Part shown: positions 33,060-41,501 of the stretch, piece by piece
Layout of the letters: the number at the start of each line of letters is the position of its first letter
Numbering within the stretch: position 1 is the first letter of the stretch
DNA from: Streptomyces sp. DH12
Lineage (GTDB): Bacteria > Actinomycetota > Actinomycetes > Streptomycetales > Streptomycetaceae
Assembly: GCF_020873895.1 (NCBI RefSeq)
Contig: NZ_JAHWGT010000018.1
Location: forward strand, 96,376-160,375
Length of the DNA: 64,000 nt
Direction of reading: 5' to 3'
Notes under the pieces: model-generated
What the model was told of the DNA's origin: nothing
Database searches by the model: none
What the model saw: only the letters and a program-made list of their open reading frames with translations
Program-made: the position numbers and the translations under genes

Positions 33060-33091
33060 CTTTTTGCTGGCTATCGCCCTGGAGGCTCCCC

Positions 33092-34084
33092 ATGTCCGCC
33101 ACGCCCCAGCGCCGCATGACCGCGGCGATGGTGCTCGTCCCGGTGTTCGCCGCGCTCGCCGTCTGGGCGTTCGTCTGGCCCGCCGCACGCGTCGCCCCCC
33201 GCGACCTCCCCGTCGGCCTGGCCGGCCCGGAGTCCGCCGTCACGCAGCTGGAGAAGGGGTTCCGGCAGGCCGGCGGCGGGTTCGAACTGCACCGCTACGC
33301 CGACGCCGACGCCGACGCCGCCCGCTCCGCGATCGAGGACCGCTCCGTGTACGGCGCGGTGGTCGCGGGCCCGGCCGGCCCCGAGGTGCTCGTGGCGTCG
33401 GCCGCCGGCCCCGCCGTCGCGCAGCTGCTCCAGCAGGCGGCCGCCGCCCAGAGCCCGGACGGCCGGGTGAAGGTCACCGACGTGGTGCCGTCCCCCAGCG
33501 GTGACCCCCGCGGCAGCGGCATGATCGCGAGCATCCTCCCGCTCGCCCTGGCCGGTCTCGCGGCCGGCGCGGTGGTGACCCTGCTGGGGCTGCGGGGCCG
33601 GCGGGGCGCGGTCGCCCTGGTCGGCGCGTCCGCCCTGGTGGGCCTGGTCGCGGCCGCCATCACCGACACCTGGCTCGGCACGGTCGACGGGCCCTGGTTG
33701 GCCGAGGCCGGCGTGATCGGGCTGACCGTCCTGGCCACGGGTGCGGCGGTGGCCGGGTTCGCGGCGCTGATCGGCCCGCCCGGCATCGGGATCGGCGCCG
33801 TCCTGATGGTGCTGCTGGGCAACCCCTTCTCCGGGGTGACCAGCGCGCCGGAGATGCTGCCCGAGCCGGTGGGCACGCTGGGCCAGCTGCTGCCCCCGGG
33901 GGCGGGCGCGTCCCTGCTGCGCTCCGTGGCGTTCTTCGACGGGGCCGGGGCCGCCGCGCCGCTGGCCACGCTGGTGGTGTGGGCGCTGCTCGGGCTGGCG
34001 CTGGTCTTCCTGGGCGCCCGCCGCGCCCCGGCCGGACGCCCGGCGCCCGGTACGCCTACGCAGGAGCCGGCACCCGTCGGCTGA
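33092..34084 (+). CDS. ABC-2-like/YhgE-Pip-type multi-pass membrane protein
   Basis: A 330-residue protein. One helix at about 13-32 (MTAAMVLVPVFAALAVWAFVW) is followed by an external domain (about 35-150) with an ADADADAA run and AAGPAVAQLLQQAAAAQSPDG. Then come about five helices: about 153-170, 177-195, 215-240, 245-262 and 292-312. This layout resembles the ABC-2/YhgE permease halves often controlled by an adjacent TetR regulator. No ATPase is present nearby. The ATG at 33092 follows GGAGG. A role in efflux of a hydrophobic compound is inferred from TetR context. Confidence 0.75.
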   Translation: MSATPQRRMTAAMVLVPVFAALAVWAFVWPAARVAPRDLPVGLAGPESAVTQLEKGFRQAGGGFELHRYADADADAARSAIEDRSVYGAVVAGPAGPEVLVASAAGPAVAQLLQQAAAAQSPDGRVKVTDVVPSPSGDPRGSGMIASILPLALAGLAAGAVVTLLGLRGRRGAVALVGASALVGLVAAAITDTWLGTVDGPWLAEAGVIGLTVLATGAAVAGFAALIGPPGIGIGAVLMVLLGNPFSGVTSAPEMLPEPVGTLGQLLPPGAGASLLRSVAFFDGAGAAAPLATLVVWALLGLALVFLGARRAPAGRPAPGTPTQEPAPVG

Positions 34085-34098
34085 CCCCGGGCGTGGAC

Positions 34099-34138
34099 GG
34101 CCGCGCGCCCTTCGCCCACCGGGCGGGGGCGCGCGGCC
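34099..34138 (+). terminator. Hairpin terminator after the ABC-2-like gene
   Basis: GGCCGCGCGCCC (34099-34110) pairs perfectly with GGGCGCGCGGCC (34127-34138). The loop carries its own CGCCC/GGGCG stem, and TT follows. It starts 15 bases after the stop codon. Confidence 0.7.
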
Positions 34139-34299
34139 TTCGTGTGCGCGCGGCGGAGAGCGGGTCAGCCGCCGCGGGACCGGTGCTCCGCCGCGATGCC
34201 GAGGCGGCGGTGTCCGCCGGGAGCGGGCGGCGCGTTCCCGAACTCCACCACCGAGCCGGCGGCCGAGCAGGCACGTAGTCCCGGTCCGCCTGAAGTCTT

Positions 34300-34740
34300 C
34301 GGATGTCGGCGGCGGAGACGAGCGCGACCAGGGGTCGGCGGCCCGTTCGACGCGATGACCGCGATCCACGACGCCATGCGGGTCATCGCCTGCGACGTGG
34401 CCACGACTTACGTCGGCCAGGCCGCGTCCACGGCCGCGCTGCCGCTCGCCGCCGGTGCGCCGGGCAAGCGTGCGGCGCTCCCCGGCACCCGGGTCGTCCT
34501 GACGGCAGCCGGCACTCGACGAGCCCCTGCGGGGCCGCCCCTCGGACCTGGAGGCCCCCGCCCACGAGGTGCCGAGGCAGCGGGAGTTCCTCCCCGGGCT
34601 GCCGGTACGGCACACCGGCCGCGACCGCGTCGAGGCGGACCTCGACCGGGAGCCGGTACTCGACGCGACCGGCGCACGGGCGCACGGCCTGGTGGACCAT
34701 GTCGCCCCCGGCCGCCGGAGCCGGCCGCGCGCCCTCCGGA
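34300..34740 (+). pseudogene. clpP pseudogene (frameshifted, N-terminally deleted)
   Basis: Frame 1 (about 34340-34501) reads [20 protein letters not shown] and on through [17 protein letters not shown] and [15 protein letters not shown]. This is ClpP: degraded NSPGG, then the GQAAS catalytic Ser. At about 34502-34505 four bases (ACGG) replace the expected codon for the catalytic His. Reading continues one frame over as [20 protein letters not shown] and then [20 protein letters not shown] and [10 protein letters not shown], the normal ClpP C-terminus. The N-terminal region with the oxyanion and handle segments upstream of NSPGG is largely missing; only AAETSA near 34307 recalls it. The gene cannot make active ClpP. 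It resembles a divergent Streptomyces ClpP paralogue rather than ClpP1. Confidence 0.85.
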
Positions 34741-35032
34741 GCCCCCGCCCCGGCCGGCGCTCACCCGCGAAGGCGCCCACCCGGACGCCTGCCTCGACGC
34801 CGTCGACCAGCCGCGACGCCCCGACCCCGCCCGCGCCACACACACCTACGGCGCACTGCGGGCCGCCCGGGCGCTGGTCGCGGGGGCGGAGGCGCTGCGC
34901 GCGGCACTGACGCCGAGGCACGGCAGGAGCGGGGCCGAGGTGCACGCGCGGACCCTGGGGCGTGCGCTGCGTGCGCCGGACGGTGAGCGGCGCACCGCAC
35001 ACGTGACGCTGCCTCACGATCGTTGCGGGTGA
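34741..35032 (+). other. Possible remnant coding sequence downstream of the clpP pseudogene
   Basis: One frame runs open to a TGA at 35030-35032 and ends with [20 protein letters not shown], then [30 protein letters not shown]. Third positions look coding-like. There is no start with a ribosome binding site and I recognise no family, so it may be the tail of a second decayed gene. Otherwise I see nothing between the pseudogene and the hairpins at 35062. Confidence 0.3.
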
Positions 35033-35061
35033 CCGGTTTCGGACCCGCACGGAGGAAGGCC

Positions 35062-35102
35062 CCTCGGCCGTTCGGCTGAGGCAAAGGGACGAACTTCGTC
35101 CC
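35062..35102. terminator. Two adjacent hairpins
   Basis: CCTCGGCCG-TT-CGGCTGAGG (about 35062-35081) forms a nine-pair stem with one G-U wobble. Five bases later GGGACGAA-C-TTCGTCCC (35086-35102) is a perfect inverted repeat. They separate the decayed region from the riboswitch leader and look like a transcription stop for upstream reading. Confidence 0.5.
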
Positions 35103-35324
35103 GGACGAGTTGCGGACCGCGTGTACGTGGCGCTCGGCCGGCGGGCCTTCCACCGCAGGTGCGGGGGTCGGCAGCGCGCCACCGGCGGGCGCGGGACGGG
35201 CCGTGTCCACCCGATCGGATCAGTCGTGACGAGGCTCACACAGACCCGTCGGACCTCGGGAATCCGGCAGCCGGCGGGAAAGATCCGTCTCGACGACAAG
35301 CCCCCGCCACCCCGGCGGGGCGGT

Positions 35325-35500
35325 CCGGGTGGACGCCGAGTCCTGCCGCCGTCCGGACGCCTGGTCGACACCAGTGGATCGGCAGGAGTGGAGGACCCGA
35401 GCAGTACGGGGAGGCCACCGCACGTGGTGCGGGCCGGTCCCCCTTGGGGTGAAGCCGCGTCAGCGGCCGGGCATCTTCGTCCTGTCCGAACCCGACAGGC
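35325..35500 (+). promoter_or_regulatory. Cyclic di-AMP (ydaO/yuaA-type) riboswitch
   Basis: The leader of the NlpC/P60 gene carries the conserved blocks of this riboswitch in order. These are GACGCCGAGTCCTGCC (35332-35347), the paired GGCAGGAGTGGAGGACCCGA (35381-35400), ACGGGGAGGCC (35406-35416), CCCTTGGGGTGAAGCCGCGT (35441-35460), CGGCCGGGCAT (35464-35474) and the closing hairpin CCTGTC/GACAGG (35481-35486, 35494-35499). In Streptomyces this class precedes cell-wall hydrolase genes and turns them off when c-di-AMP is high. Exact ends were set by eye. Confidence 0.9.
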
Positions 35501-35535
35501 AATCCTTCACAGGCGGGTTGACGAAGGGTACTGCA

Positions 35536-36084
35536 TTGTCCGCGCAGAATCAGGTCCCGGTCCGGCCCTCCGACGACATCGCACCCGCTCCGGTCGGGCA
35601 GTCCTCCCCGGCCCCCTCCCCCACCCACCCGCTGCCCGCCCGGATGGCCCGGGCGCTGTCGGCCCTCACCCTGGCCGCGGTCGGCGGCACGATGCTCGCG
35701 CCCGGCGCGGCGCCCGACGCGCACGCCGCTCCGGCCGCCGCCGGCAAGGCGCTGAAGGTCGCCCAGTCCAAGCGGGGCGCCCCCTACCAGTACGGGGCGA
35801 GCGGCCCGCACCGCTTCGACTGCTCCGGGCTGACGCTCTACTCGTACAAGCGGGCCGGGAAGAAGCTGCCCCGCACCGCGCAGGCCCAGTACAACAAGAC
35901 GCGGCGCGTCGGGCGTTCGGAGCGGCGCAAGGGCGACCTGGTCTTCTTCCACGGCCGCGGCGGCGTGTACCACGTCGGCATCTACGCCGGGTCGAACAAG
36001 ATCTGGCACTCCCCCAAGACCGGTTCGTGGGTGAAGCTCGACCGGATCTGGTCGGGTTCGGTCTCCTACGGCCGCGTGCGCTGA
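35536..36084 (+). CDS. Secreted NlpC/P60-family cell-wall endopeptidase
   Basis: A 182-residue exported peptidoglycan hydrolase. A signal peptide is formed by ARALSALTLAAVGGTMLAPG followed by AHAAPAAAG (cleavage near residue 63). The NlpC/P60 domain has GAPYQYGASGPHRFDCSGLT (catalytic Cys at about 97), GVYHVGIYAG (catalytic His) and KIWHSPKTG. The start is unusual: a TTG at 35536, with GAAGGG seven bases upstream. A TTG at 35518 is the alternative; upstream sequence is riboswitch. Expression is predicted to fall when c-di-AMP rises, linking wall turnover to osmotic or developmental state. Confidence 0.9.
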   Translation: MSAQNQVPVRPSDDIAPAPVGQSSPAPSPTHPLPARMARALSALTLAAVGGTMLAPGAAPDAHAAPAAAGKALKVAQSKRGAPYQYGASGPHRFDCSGLTLYSYKRAGKKLPRTAQAQYNKTRRVGRSERRKGDLVFFHGRGGVYHVGIYAGSNKIWHSPKTGSWVKLDRIWSGSVSYGRVR

Positions 36085-36113
36085 CGACCCGCCACGGCAC
36101 GGGCACCGCGTGA

Positions 36114-36164
36114 CCCGCGGTGCGGGGACCCGGCGACGCCGGGCCGGCGCCCCCGCACCGCGGG
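36114..36164. terminator. Long bidirectional terminator between convergent genes
   Basis: CCCGCGGTGCGGGG (36114-36127) pairs perfectly with CCCCGCACCGCGGG (36151-36164), and CCCGGCG/CGCCGGG forms an inner stem. It lies between the plus-strand NlpC gene and the minus-strand ATPase gene. Confidence 0.8.
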
Positions 36165-36203
36165 CCGTGGGGCGCGACCGGGGCGGGCGCGGGCCGCTCG
36201 GGA

Positions 36204-36635
36204 TCAGCCCTGGACGGCGGCCGTCCAGGGCAGGGCGATCCAGACCGTCTTGCCGCCCTCGTCGGTCGGCGTGACCGACAGGCGTCCGCCGCACTCGGCG
36301 GTCAGCCAGCGGATGATGACCATCCCCCGGCCGTTGTCCTGCTGGACGGCCGCCGGGAGCCGCTGCGGCCAGCGCGGGTGGCTGTCCGTCACACCGATGC
36401 GCAGCCGCTCGTCACGGTCGAGGCGGAGGTCGACGGTGAAGGTGGGCGACAGCCCGAAGGTGTGCTGCACGGCGTTGGTGGCGAGTTCGGAGACGATCAG
36501 CCGGACGGTGTCCGCGGCGTCGGCGCCGTCGGGGAGGCCCCACTGGGCGAGCACGTCGGACACGTACCTCCGGGCCGCGGAGACCGAGGCGGGATCGCTC
36601 GGCAGAGTGACGGACGCTTCTTGGTGGTCTGCCAT
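36204..36635 (-). CDS. Anti-sigma-factor-type histidine-kinase-like ATPase
   Basis: A 143-residue GHKL ATPase of the RsbW/SpoIIAB-like class. The N box is LIVSELATNAVQHTF (about 47-61), the G1 box is DSHPRWPQ and the G2 region is DNGRGMVIIRWL (about 99-110). No kinase dimerisation domain or receiver is attached. Streptomyces encode dozens of such proteins, often paired with regulators elsewhere. The 222 bases between this gene and bioF contain no recognisable gene; they end the bioF transcript and hold the ATPase promoter. Confidence 0.85.
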   Translation of the reverse strand: MADHQEASVTLPSDPASVSAARRYVSDVLAQWGLPDGADAADTVRLIVSELATNAVQHTFGLSPTFTVDLRLDRDERLRIGVTDSHPRWPQRLPAAVQQDNGRGMVIIRWLTAECGGRLSVTPTDEGGKTVWIALPWTAAVQG

Positions 36636-36857
36636 GGCGACGCTGTCCCTTTCCCACCGGGGCCCGACTCCGACAGGTCGTGGAGGTCAGGCCGGACGGC
36701 CCCGGATTGCGCTTCGCGCCAGACTGCCACTCCTGTCGCCCCCGGGGGAGGGATCCACCGGGATAGGGAGATATCTGTCGCTCGATGCGGTGAACTCTGC
36801 GACGGGAGAGCGGATCGGACGGGGCGCAACCGGCCGGTCGGCGCGGTTGACGGGCGG

Positions 36858-38048
36858 TCAACCGGGCCGCACCGCGCCGACCGGCGCGGTCCGCACCACC
36901 GTGGCCACCGCCGAGGCGATCTGATCGTCCGTCAGGTCAGCGCGGGCCGTGAGCCGCAGCCGCGACACCCCGTCCGGTACGGACGGCGGCCGGAAGCAGC
37001 CGACCGCCAGCCCCTCGGCGCGGCAGTCCGCGGCCCAGCGCACGGCCGCGGCGGCCGAGGGCGCCCGTACCGACACGACCGCGGCGTCCGGCCGTACCGC
37101 CGACAGGCCCGCGGCGGTGAGCCGCCCGTGGAGGGCCGCCGCCACCGCGCGGACCCGGTCGGCGAGCCCGGGCCGGTCGCGCAGCAGGCGCAGCCCCGCG
37201 AGGGCGGCGCCCGCGGCGGCCGGGGCGAGGCCGGTGTCGAAGATGAAGGTCCGGGCGGAGTTCACCAGGTGGTCGACGACCCGCGCCGGGCCGAGGACGG
37301 CGCCGCCCTGGCTGCCCAGGGACTTGGAGAGGGTGACCGTGGCGACCACGTCGGGTGCGCCCGCGAGGCCCGCGGCGTGCGGGGCGCCGCGTCCGCCCGC
37401 GCCCAGGACGCCCAGGCCGTGGGCGTCGTCCACGACGAGGGCGGCGCCGTGCGCCCGGCAGGCGGCGGCGAGGGCGGTGAGCGGGGCGGCGTCGCCGTCG
37501 ACGGAGAAGACCGAGTCACTGACCACGAGCGCCCGCCGTCCCGGGTGGGCCGCCAGGGTCTTGCGCACGGCGTCGGGGTCGGCGTGCGGGACGACCTCGG
37601 TGTCGGCGCGGGAGAGGCGGCAGCCGTCGACGATCGAGGCGTGGTTGCCGGCGTCGGAGACGAGGAGCGAACCGCGCGCGGTGAGCGCGGTGAGCGCGGC
37701 GAGGTTGGCGGCGTACCCGGAGGAGAAGACGAGCGCCGCCTCGAAGCCGCAGAACGCCGCCAGCTCCCGCTCCAGGGCGGCGTGCAGCTCGGTCGATCCG
37801 GTGACGAGGCGCGAGCCGGTCGCCCCGGCACCCCAGCGGCGGGCGGCCCGCGCGGCGGCTTCGGTGACGTCCGGGTGGCGGGTCAGCCCGAGGTAGTCGT
37901 TGCCCGCGAGGTCGAGGGCGTCCGCCTCGGCGGCACGGGGGCGCAGCGTGCGGACGAGCCCGGCGTCGGCCCGGCGGCGGGCCTCGGCGCCGGTCCAGTC
38001 GAACGGGGCCTGGGGCACGGCGGCGTCACCGGGCGCGTCCATCGGCAT
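36858..38048 (-). CDS. bioF: 8-amino-7-oxononanoate synthase
   Basis: A 396-residue PLP enzyme condensing pimeloyl-thioester with L-alanine in biotin synthesis. Family marks: LDLAGNDYLGLTRHP (about 44-58), GATGSRLVTGSTELHAALE (about 75-93), VVDDAHGLGVLG (PLP Asp and His, about 200-211) and VTLSKSLGSQGG with the Schiff-base Lys (about 228-239). It is divergent from bioBAD with 143 bases between, so both arms of the pathway can share regulation. Confidence 0.93.
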   Translation of the reverse strand: MPMDAPGDAAVPQAPFDWTGAEARRRADAGLVRTLRPRAAEADALDLAGNDYLGLTRHPDVTEAAARAARRWGAGATGSRLVTGSTELHAALERELAAFCGFEAALVFSSGYAANLAALTALTARGSLLVSDAGNHASIVDGCRLSRADTEVVPHADPDAVRKTLAAHPGRRALVVSDSVFSVDGDAAPLTALAAACRAHGAALVVDDAHGLGVLGAGGRGAPHAAGLAGAPDVVATVTLSKSLGSQGGAVLGPARVVDHLVNSARTFIFDTGLAPAAAGAALAGLRLLRDRPGLADRVRAVAAALHGRLTAAGLSAVRPDAAVVSVRAPSAAAAVRWAADCRAEGLAVGCFRPPSVPDGVSRLRLTARADLTDDQIASAVATVVRTAPVGAVRPG

Positions 38049-38106
38049 GAGTGGGTCCCCTTTGTAGGCAGCGCACAGACCCTAACGAAGAACGGCCGTG
38101 GTCAGA

Positions 38107-38122
38107 GTGTGGTCATCCACAC
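38107..38122. promoter_or_regulatory. Inverted repeat in the bioF-bioB divergent region
   Basis: GTGTGG (38107-38112) and CCACAC (38117-38122) form a perfect inverted repeat with TCAT between. It is centrally placed between the divergent biotin genes, where a biotin-responsive repressor would be expected. No match to a known BirA or BioQ consensus is claimed. Confidence 0.4.
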
Positions 38123-38191
38123 ACCCCAGACCGGCTCCGTTGTCGGCTTCCTCCTTGGCCGCGGGGTGTGCCGTAGGCCAGGATCAGCGCC

Positions 38192-39436
38192 ATGGACCTG
38201 TTGAACACGCTGGTGGACAAGGGGCTGCGGCGGGAGCTGCCGACCCGTGGAGAGGCGCTCGCCGTGCTGGCGACCTCCGACGACGAGCTGCTGGACGTGG
38301 TGGCCGCGGCCGGGAAGGTGCGGCGCCACTGGTTCGGGCGGCGGGTGAAGCTCAACTACCTGGTCAACCTGAAGTCCGGGCTGTGCCCCGAGGACTGCTC
38401 GTACTGCTCGCAGCGGCTCGGGTCGAAGGCGGACATCCTCAAGTACACGTGGCTGAAGCCGGAGGACGCGTCGAAGGCCGCCGCCGCGGGCATCGCGGGC
38501 GGCGCCAAGCGCGTCTGCCTCGTCGCCAGCGGCCGGGGGCCGACGGACCGGGACGTGGACCGGGTGTCGAAGACGATCGCGGCCATCAAGGAGGAGAACG
38601 AGGACGTCGAGGTGTGCGCGTGCCTCGGCCTGCTCTCCGACGGCCAGGCGGAGCGGCTGCGGACGGCGGGCGCCGACGCGTACAACCACAACCTCAACAC
38701 CTCCGAGGGCACGTACGGCGAGATCACCACCACCCACACCTACGCGGACCGGGTCGACACGGTGCGCAAGGCGCACGCCGCGGGCCTGTCGGCGTGCTCG
38801 GGCCTGATCGCGGGCATGGGCGAGAGCGACGAGGACCTGGTCGACGTGGTCTTCGCGCTGCGGGAGCTGGACCCGGACTCGGTGCCGGTGAACTTCCTCA
38901 TCCCCTTCGAGGGGACGCCGCTCGCCAAGGAGTGGAACCTCACCCCGCAGCGGGCGCTTCGCATCCTGGCGATGGTCCGCTTCGTCTGCCCGGACGTCGA
39001 GGTCCGGCTCGCCGGAGGGCGCGAGGTGCACCTGCGCACGCTCCAGCCGCTCGCCCTGCACCTGGCCAACTCGATCTTCCTCGGCGACTACCTGACCAGC
39101 GAGGGCCAGGCCGGCGCGTCGGACCTGGAGATGATCGCCGACGCGGGGTTCGAGGTGGAGGGCGCGGAGACGACGACGCTGCCCGAGCACCGCGCGGACG
39201 CGGCGGCGCGTGGCTGCGGCACGGGCGGCGGCTGCGGCTCGGACGACGCCGGCGGCGTGTGCGGGTCCGCGGCCACGGGCCCGGAGACGGTCGGCGCCGC
39301 AGCCGTCACCGGGGACGCCGCGGCCGACGGCACGAACGGCACGGCCGGTGGGGACGAGGCCGCGACGGCGGCACGCCCCGACCTGGTGGCGGTGCGCCGC
39401 CGCGGCGCCGGCACGGACCTCGCGCCCAATGCCTGA
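38192..39436 (+). CDS. bioB: Biotin synthase
   Basis: A 414-residue radical-SAM enzyme inserting sulfur into dethiobiotin. The 4Fe-4S motif is CPEDCSYC (about 66-73). [44 protein letters not shown] and the GRE(V/H)-type [10 protein letters not shown] motif all match BioB. A C-terminal extension of about 80 residues includes a Cys-rich stretch [18 protein letters not shown] (about 339-356) and a Gly/Ala tail ending [13 protein letters not shown]. The stop overlaps the bioA start by eight bases. Confidence 0.95.
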   Translation: MDLLNTLVDKGLRRELPTRGEALAVLATSDDELLDVVAAAGKVRRHWFGRRVKLNYLVNLKSGLCPEDCSYCSQRLGSKADILKYTWLKPEDASKAAAAGIAGGAKRVCLVASGRGPTDRDVDRVSKTIAAIKEENEDVEVCACLGLLSDGQAERLRTAGADAYNHNLNTSEGTYGEITTTHTYADRVDTVRKAHAAGLSACSGLIAGMGESDEDLVDVVFALRELDPDSVPVNFLIPFEGTPLAKEWNLTPQRALRILAMVRFVCPDVEVRLAGGREVHLRTLQPLALHLANSIFLGDYLTSEGQAGASDLEMIADAGFEVEGAETTTLPEHRADAAARGCGTGGGCGSDDAGGVCGSAATGPETVGAAAVTGDAAADGTNGTAGGDEAATAARPDLVAVRRRGAGTDLAPNA

Positions 39437-40724
39437 GCCCCGCCGCACCCCGGGCGAGCTGCTCGCCCTGGACCGGGAGCACGTCTGGCACCCGTACGGC
39501 CCCATGCCCGGCCGCGAGGACCCGCTGGTGGTCGAGTCGGCGTCCGGGGTGCGGCTGCGGCTCGCCGAGCCGGCGCAGGGGCGCTCGGAGCTGGTAGACG
39601 GCATGTCGTCGTGGTGGTCGGCGGTGCACGGCTACAACCACCCGGTCCTCAACGAGGCCGTGCGCGGCCAGCTCGACCGGATGAGCCATGTGATGTTCGG
39701 CGGGCTCACGCACGAGCCGGCCGTCCGCCTCGCCGCCCGCCTGGTGGAGATCACCCCCGAGCCGCTGCGGCACGTCTTCCTCAGCGACTCCGGCTCGGTC
39801 TCCGTCGAGGTCGCCGTGAAGATGTGCCTGCAGTACTGGCGGTCGACCGGCCGCCCCGCCAAGCGGCGGCTGCTGACCTGGCGGGGCGGCTACCACGGGG
39901 ACACCTGGCAGCCGATGTCGGTGTGCGACCCCGAGGGCGGCATGCACGACCTGTGGTCGGGGGTGCTGCAGCGGCAGGTGTTCGCCCCGCCGCCCCCGGT
40001 CGCGTACGACGAGGGGTACGCGCGGGAGCTGCGCGCCCTGGTGGCCAAGCACGCCGACGAGGTGGCCGCGGTGATCGTCGAGCCGGTGGTGCAGGGCGCG
40101 GGCGGGATGCGCTTCCACTCCCCCGACTACCTGCGGGACCTGCGCGAGGCGTGCGACGAGCACGACGTGCTGCTGGTGTTCGACGAGATCGCGACGGGCT
40201 TCGGCCGCACGGGCCGGCTGTTCGCGGCCGGGCACGCGGGGGTGGCGCCGGACGTGATGTGCCTGGGCAAGGCGCTCACCGGCGGATACCTGTCGATGGC
40301 GGCCACCCTGTGCACCCCGCGGGTGGCGCGGGGCATCTCGCGCGGCGACGTGCCGGTGCTGGCGCACGGCCCGACGTTCATGGGGAACCCGCTGGCCTCG
40401 GCGGTGGCGTGCGCCTCGATCGACCTGCTGCTGGGTCAGGACTGGGAGAGGGAGGTCGGGCGCATCGAGGCCGGGCTGGTCGAGGGGCTCGCCCCCGCGC
40501 GGGAGGTGCCGGGCGTCCGGGACGTGCGGGTGCTCGGGGCGATCGGCGTGGTCCAGCTCGACCACCCGGTGGACGTGGCCGCCGCCACCGCCGCGGCCGT
40601 GCGGGAGGGCGTGTGGCTGCGGCCCTTCCGCGACCTGGTGTACGTGATGCCGCCGTACGTCACGGGCGACGACGACGTGGCACGGATCTGCGGCGCGGTC
40701 GTCGCCGCCGCGAGGGAGGGGTGA
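39429..40724 (+). CDS. bioA: Adenosylmethionine-8-amino-7-oxononanoate aminotransferase
   Basis: A 431-residue class III aminotransferase converting KAPA to DAPA with SAM as amino donor. [14 protein letters not shown] near the N-terminus and [20 protein letters not shown] are BioA-specific. [16 protein letters not shown], the PLP Asp in [15 protein letters not shown] (about 238-252) and the Lys in [13 protein letters not shown] (about 278-290) follow. The ATG at 39429 gives an eight-base overlap with bioB. bioD follows one base after the stop. Confidence 0.95.
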   Translation: MPEPRRTPGELLALDREHVWHPYGPMPGREDPLVVESASGVRLRLAEPAQGRSELVDGMSSWWSAVHGYNHPVLNEAVRGQLDRMSHVMFGGLTHEPAVRLAARLVEITPEPLRHVFLSDSGSVSVEVAVKMCLQYWRSTGRPAKRRLLTWRGGYHGDTWQPMSVCDPEGGMHDLWSGVLQRQVFAPPPPVAYDEGYARELRALVAKHADEVAAVIVEPVVQGAGGMRFHSPDYLRDLREACDEHDVLLVFDEIATGFGRTGRLFAAGHAGVAPDVMCLGKALTGGYLSMAATLCTPRVARGISRGDVPVLAHGPTFMGNPLASAVACASIDLLLGQDWEREVGRIEAGLVEGLAPAREVPGVRDVRVLGAIGVVQLDHPVDVAAATAAAVREGVWLRPFRDLVYVMPPYVTGDDDVARICGAVVAAAREG

Positions 40725-40725
40725 C

Positions 40726-41445
40726 ATGCCGGTCCTCGTGGTGAGCGGTACCGGTACGGAGATCGGCAAGACGGTGGTGACGGCCGCCGTCGCCGCGGCG
40801 GCGCGGGCGGCGGGCCGTACGGTGGCCGTGCTGAAGCCCGCCCAGACGGGCGTCGCGCCGGGCGAGCCGGGCGACGCGGACGAGGTCGTACGGCTGGTCG
40901 GCGACGGGGTGACGGGCCGGGAGCTGGCCCGGTTCCCCGAGCCGCTGGCCCCGGAGACCGCGGCACGGCGCGCCGGCATGCCGCCGGTGCGCCCGGCGGC
41001 CGTCGCCGAGGCCGCCGAGGAGCTGGCCGCGCGGCACGACCTCGTACTCGTCGAGGGCGCCGGCGGGCTGCTGGTCCGGTACGACGGGGAGGGCGCCACC
41101 CTGGCGGACGCGGCGCGGCTGCTGGGCGCGCCCGTGCTGGTCGTGGCCGCCGCCGGGCTCGGCACGCTGAACCTGGCGGCCCTGACCGGGGAGGCGCTGC
41201 GGGCGCGGGGCATCACCCAGACGGGGGTGGTGGTGGGCAGTTGGCCCGAGGCGCCCGGTCTGGCCGAGCGGTGCAACCTGGCCGACCTGCCGACCGCGGC
41301 GGGCGCCCCCCTGCTGGGCGTGGTCCCGCGGGGCGCCGGGGCGCTGGCACCCGCGTCGTTCCGCGCCGCCGCGCCGACGTGGCTGGCGCCGGCGCTGGGC
41401 GGCGACTGGGACGCGGCGGCGTTCACCCGGGCCGCGCACGCCTGA
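40726..41445 (+). CDS. bioD: ATP-dependent dethiobiotin synthetase
   Basis: A 239-residue P-loop enzyme closing the ureido ring of dethiobiotin from DAPA, CO2 and ATP. P-loop: [15 protein letters not shown] (about 5-19). KPAQTGV (substrate Lys), [13 protein letters not shown] (about 105-117) and [14 protein letters not shown] follow the family order. It is last in bioB-bioA-bioD; a hairpin terminator begins 16 bases after its stop. Confidence 0.95.
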   Translation: MPVLVVSGTGTEIGKTVVTAAVAAAARAAGRTVAVLKPAQTGVAPGEPGDADEVVRLVGDGVTGRELARFPEPLAPETAARRAGMPPVRPAAVAEAAEELAARHDLVLVEGAGGLLVRYDGEGATLADAARLLGAPVLVVAAAGLGTLNLAALTGEALRARGITQTGVVVGSWPEAPGLAERCNLADLPTAAGAPLLGVVPRGAGALAPASFRAAAPTWLAPALGGDWDAAAFTRAAHA

Positions 41446-41461
41446 CCGACGCCCCGGCGTG

Positions 41462-41488
41462 GGCGCCCCGCGCACGGCGCGGGGCGCC
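41462..41488 (+). terminator. Terminator after bioD
   Basis: GGCGCCCCGCGC (41462-41473) pairs perfectly with GCGCGGGGCGCC (41477-41488) around ACG. It ends the biotin operon 13 bases before the VOC gene. Confidence 0.75.
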
Positions 41489-41501
41489 TACGCTGGGCCG
41501 T

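Noticed and set aside
35200-35535. Extended N-terminus of the NlpC/P60 protein from an ATG at 35329
   Set aside because: That stretch is the c-di-AMP riboswitch; the encoded residues are not signal-like, whereas TTG 35536 has a good ribosome binding site and a signal peptide follows.
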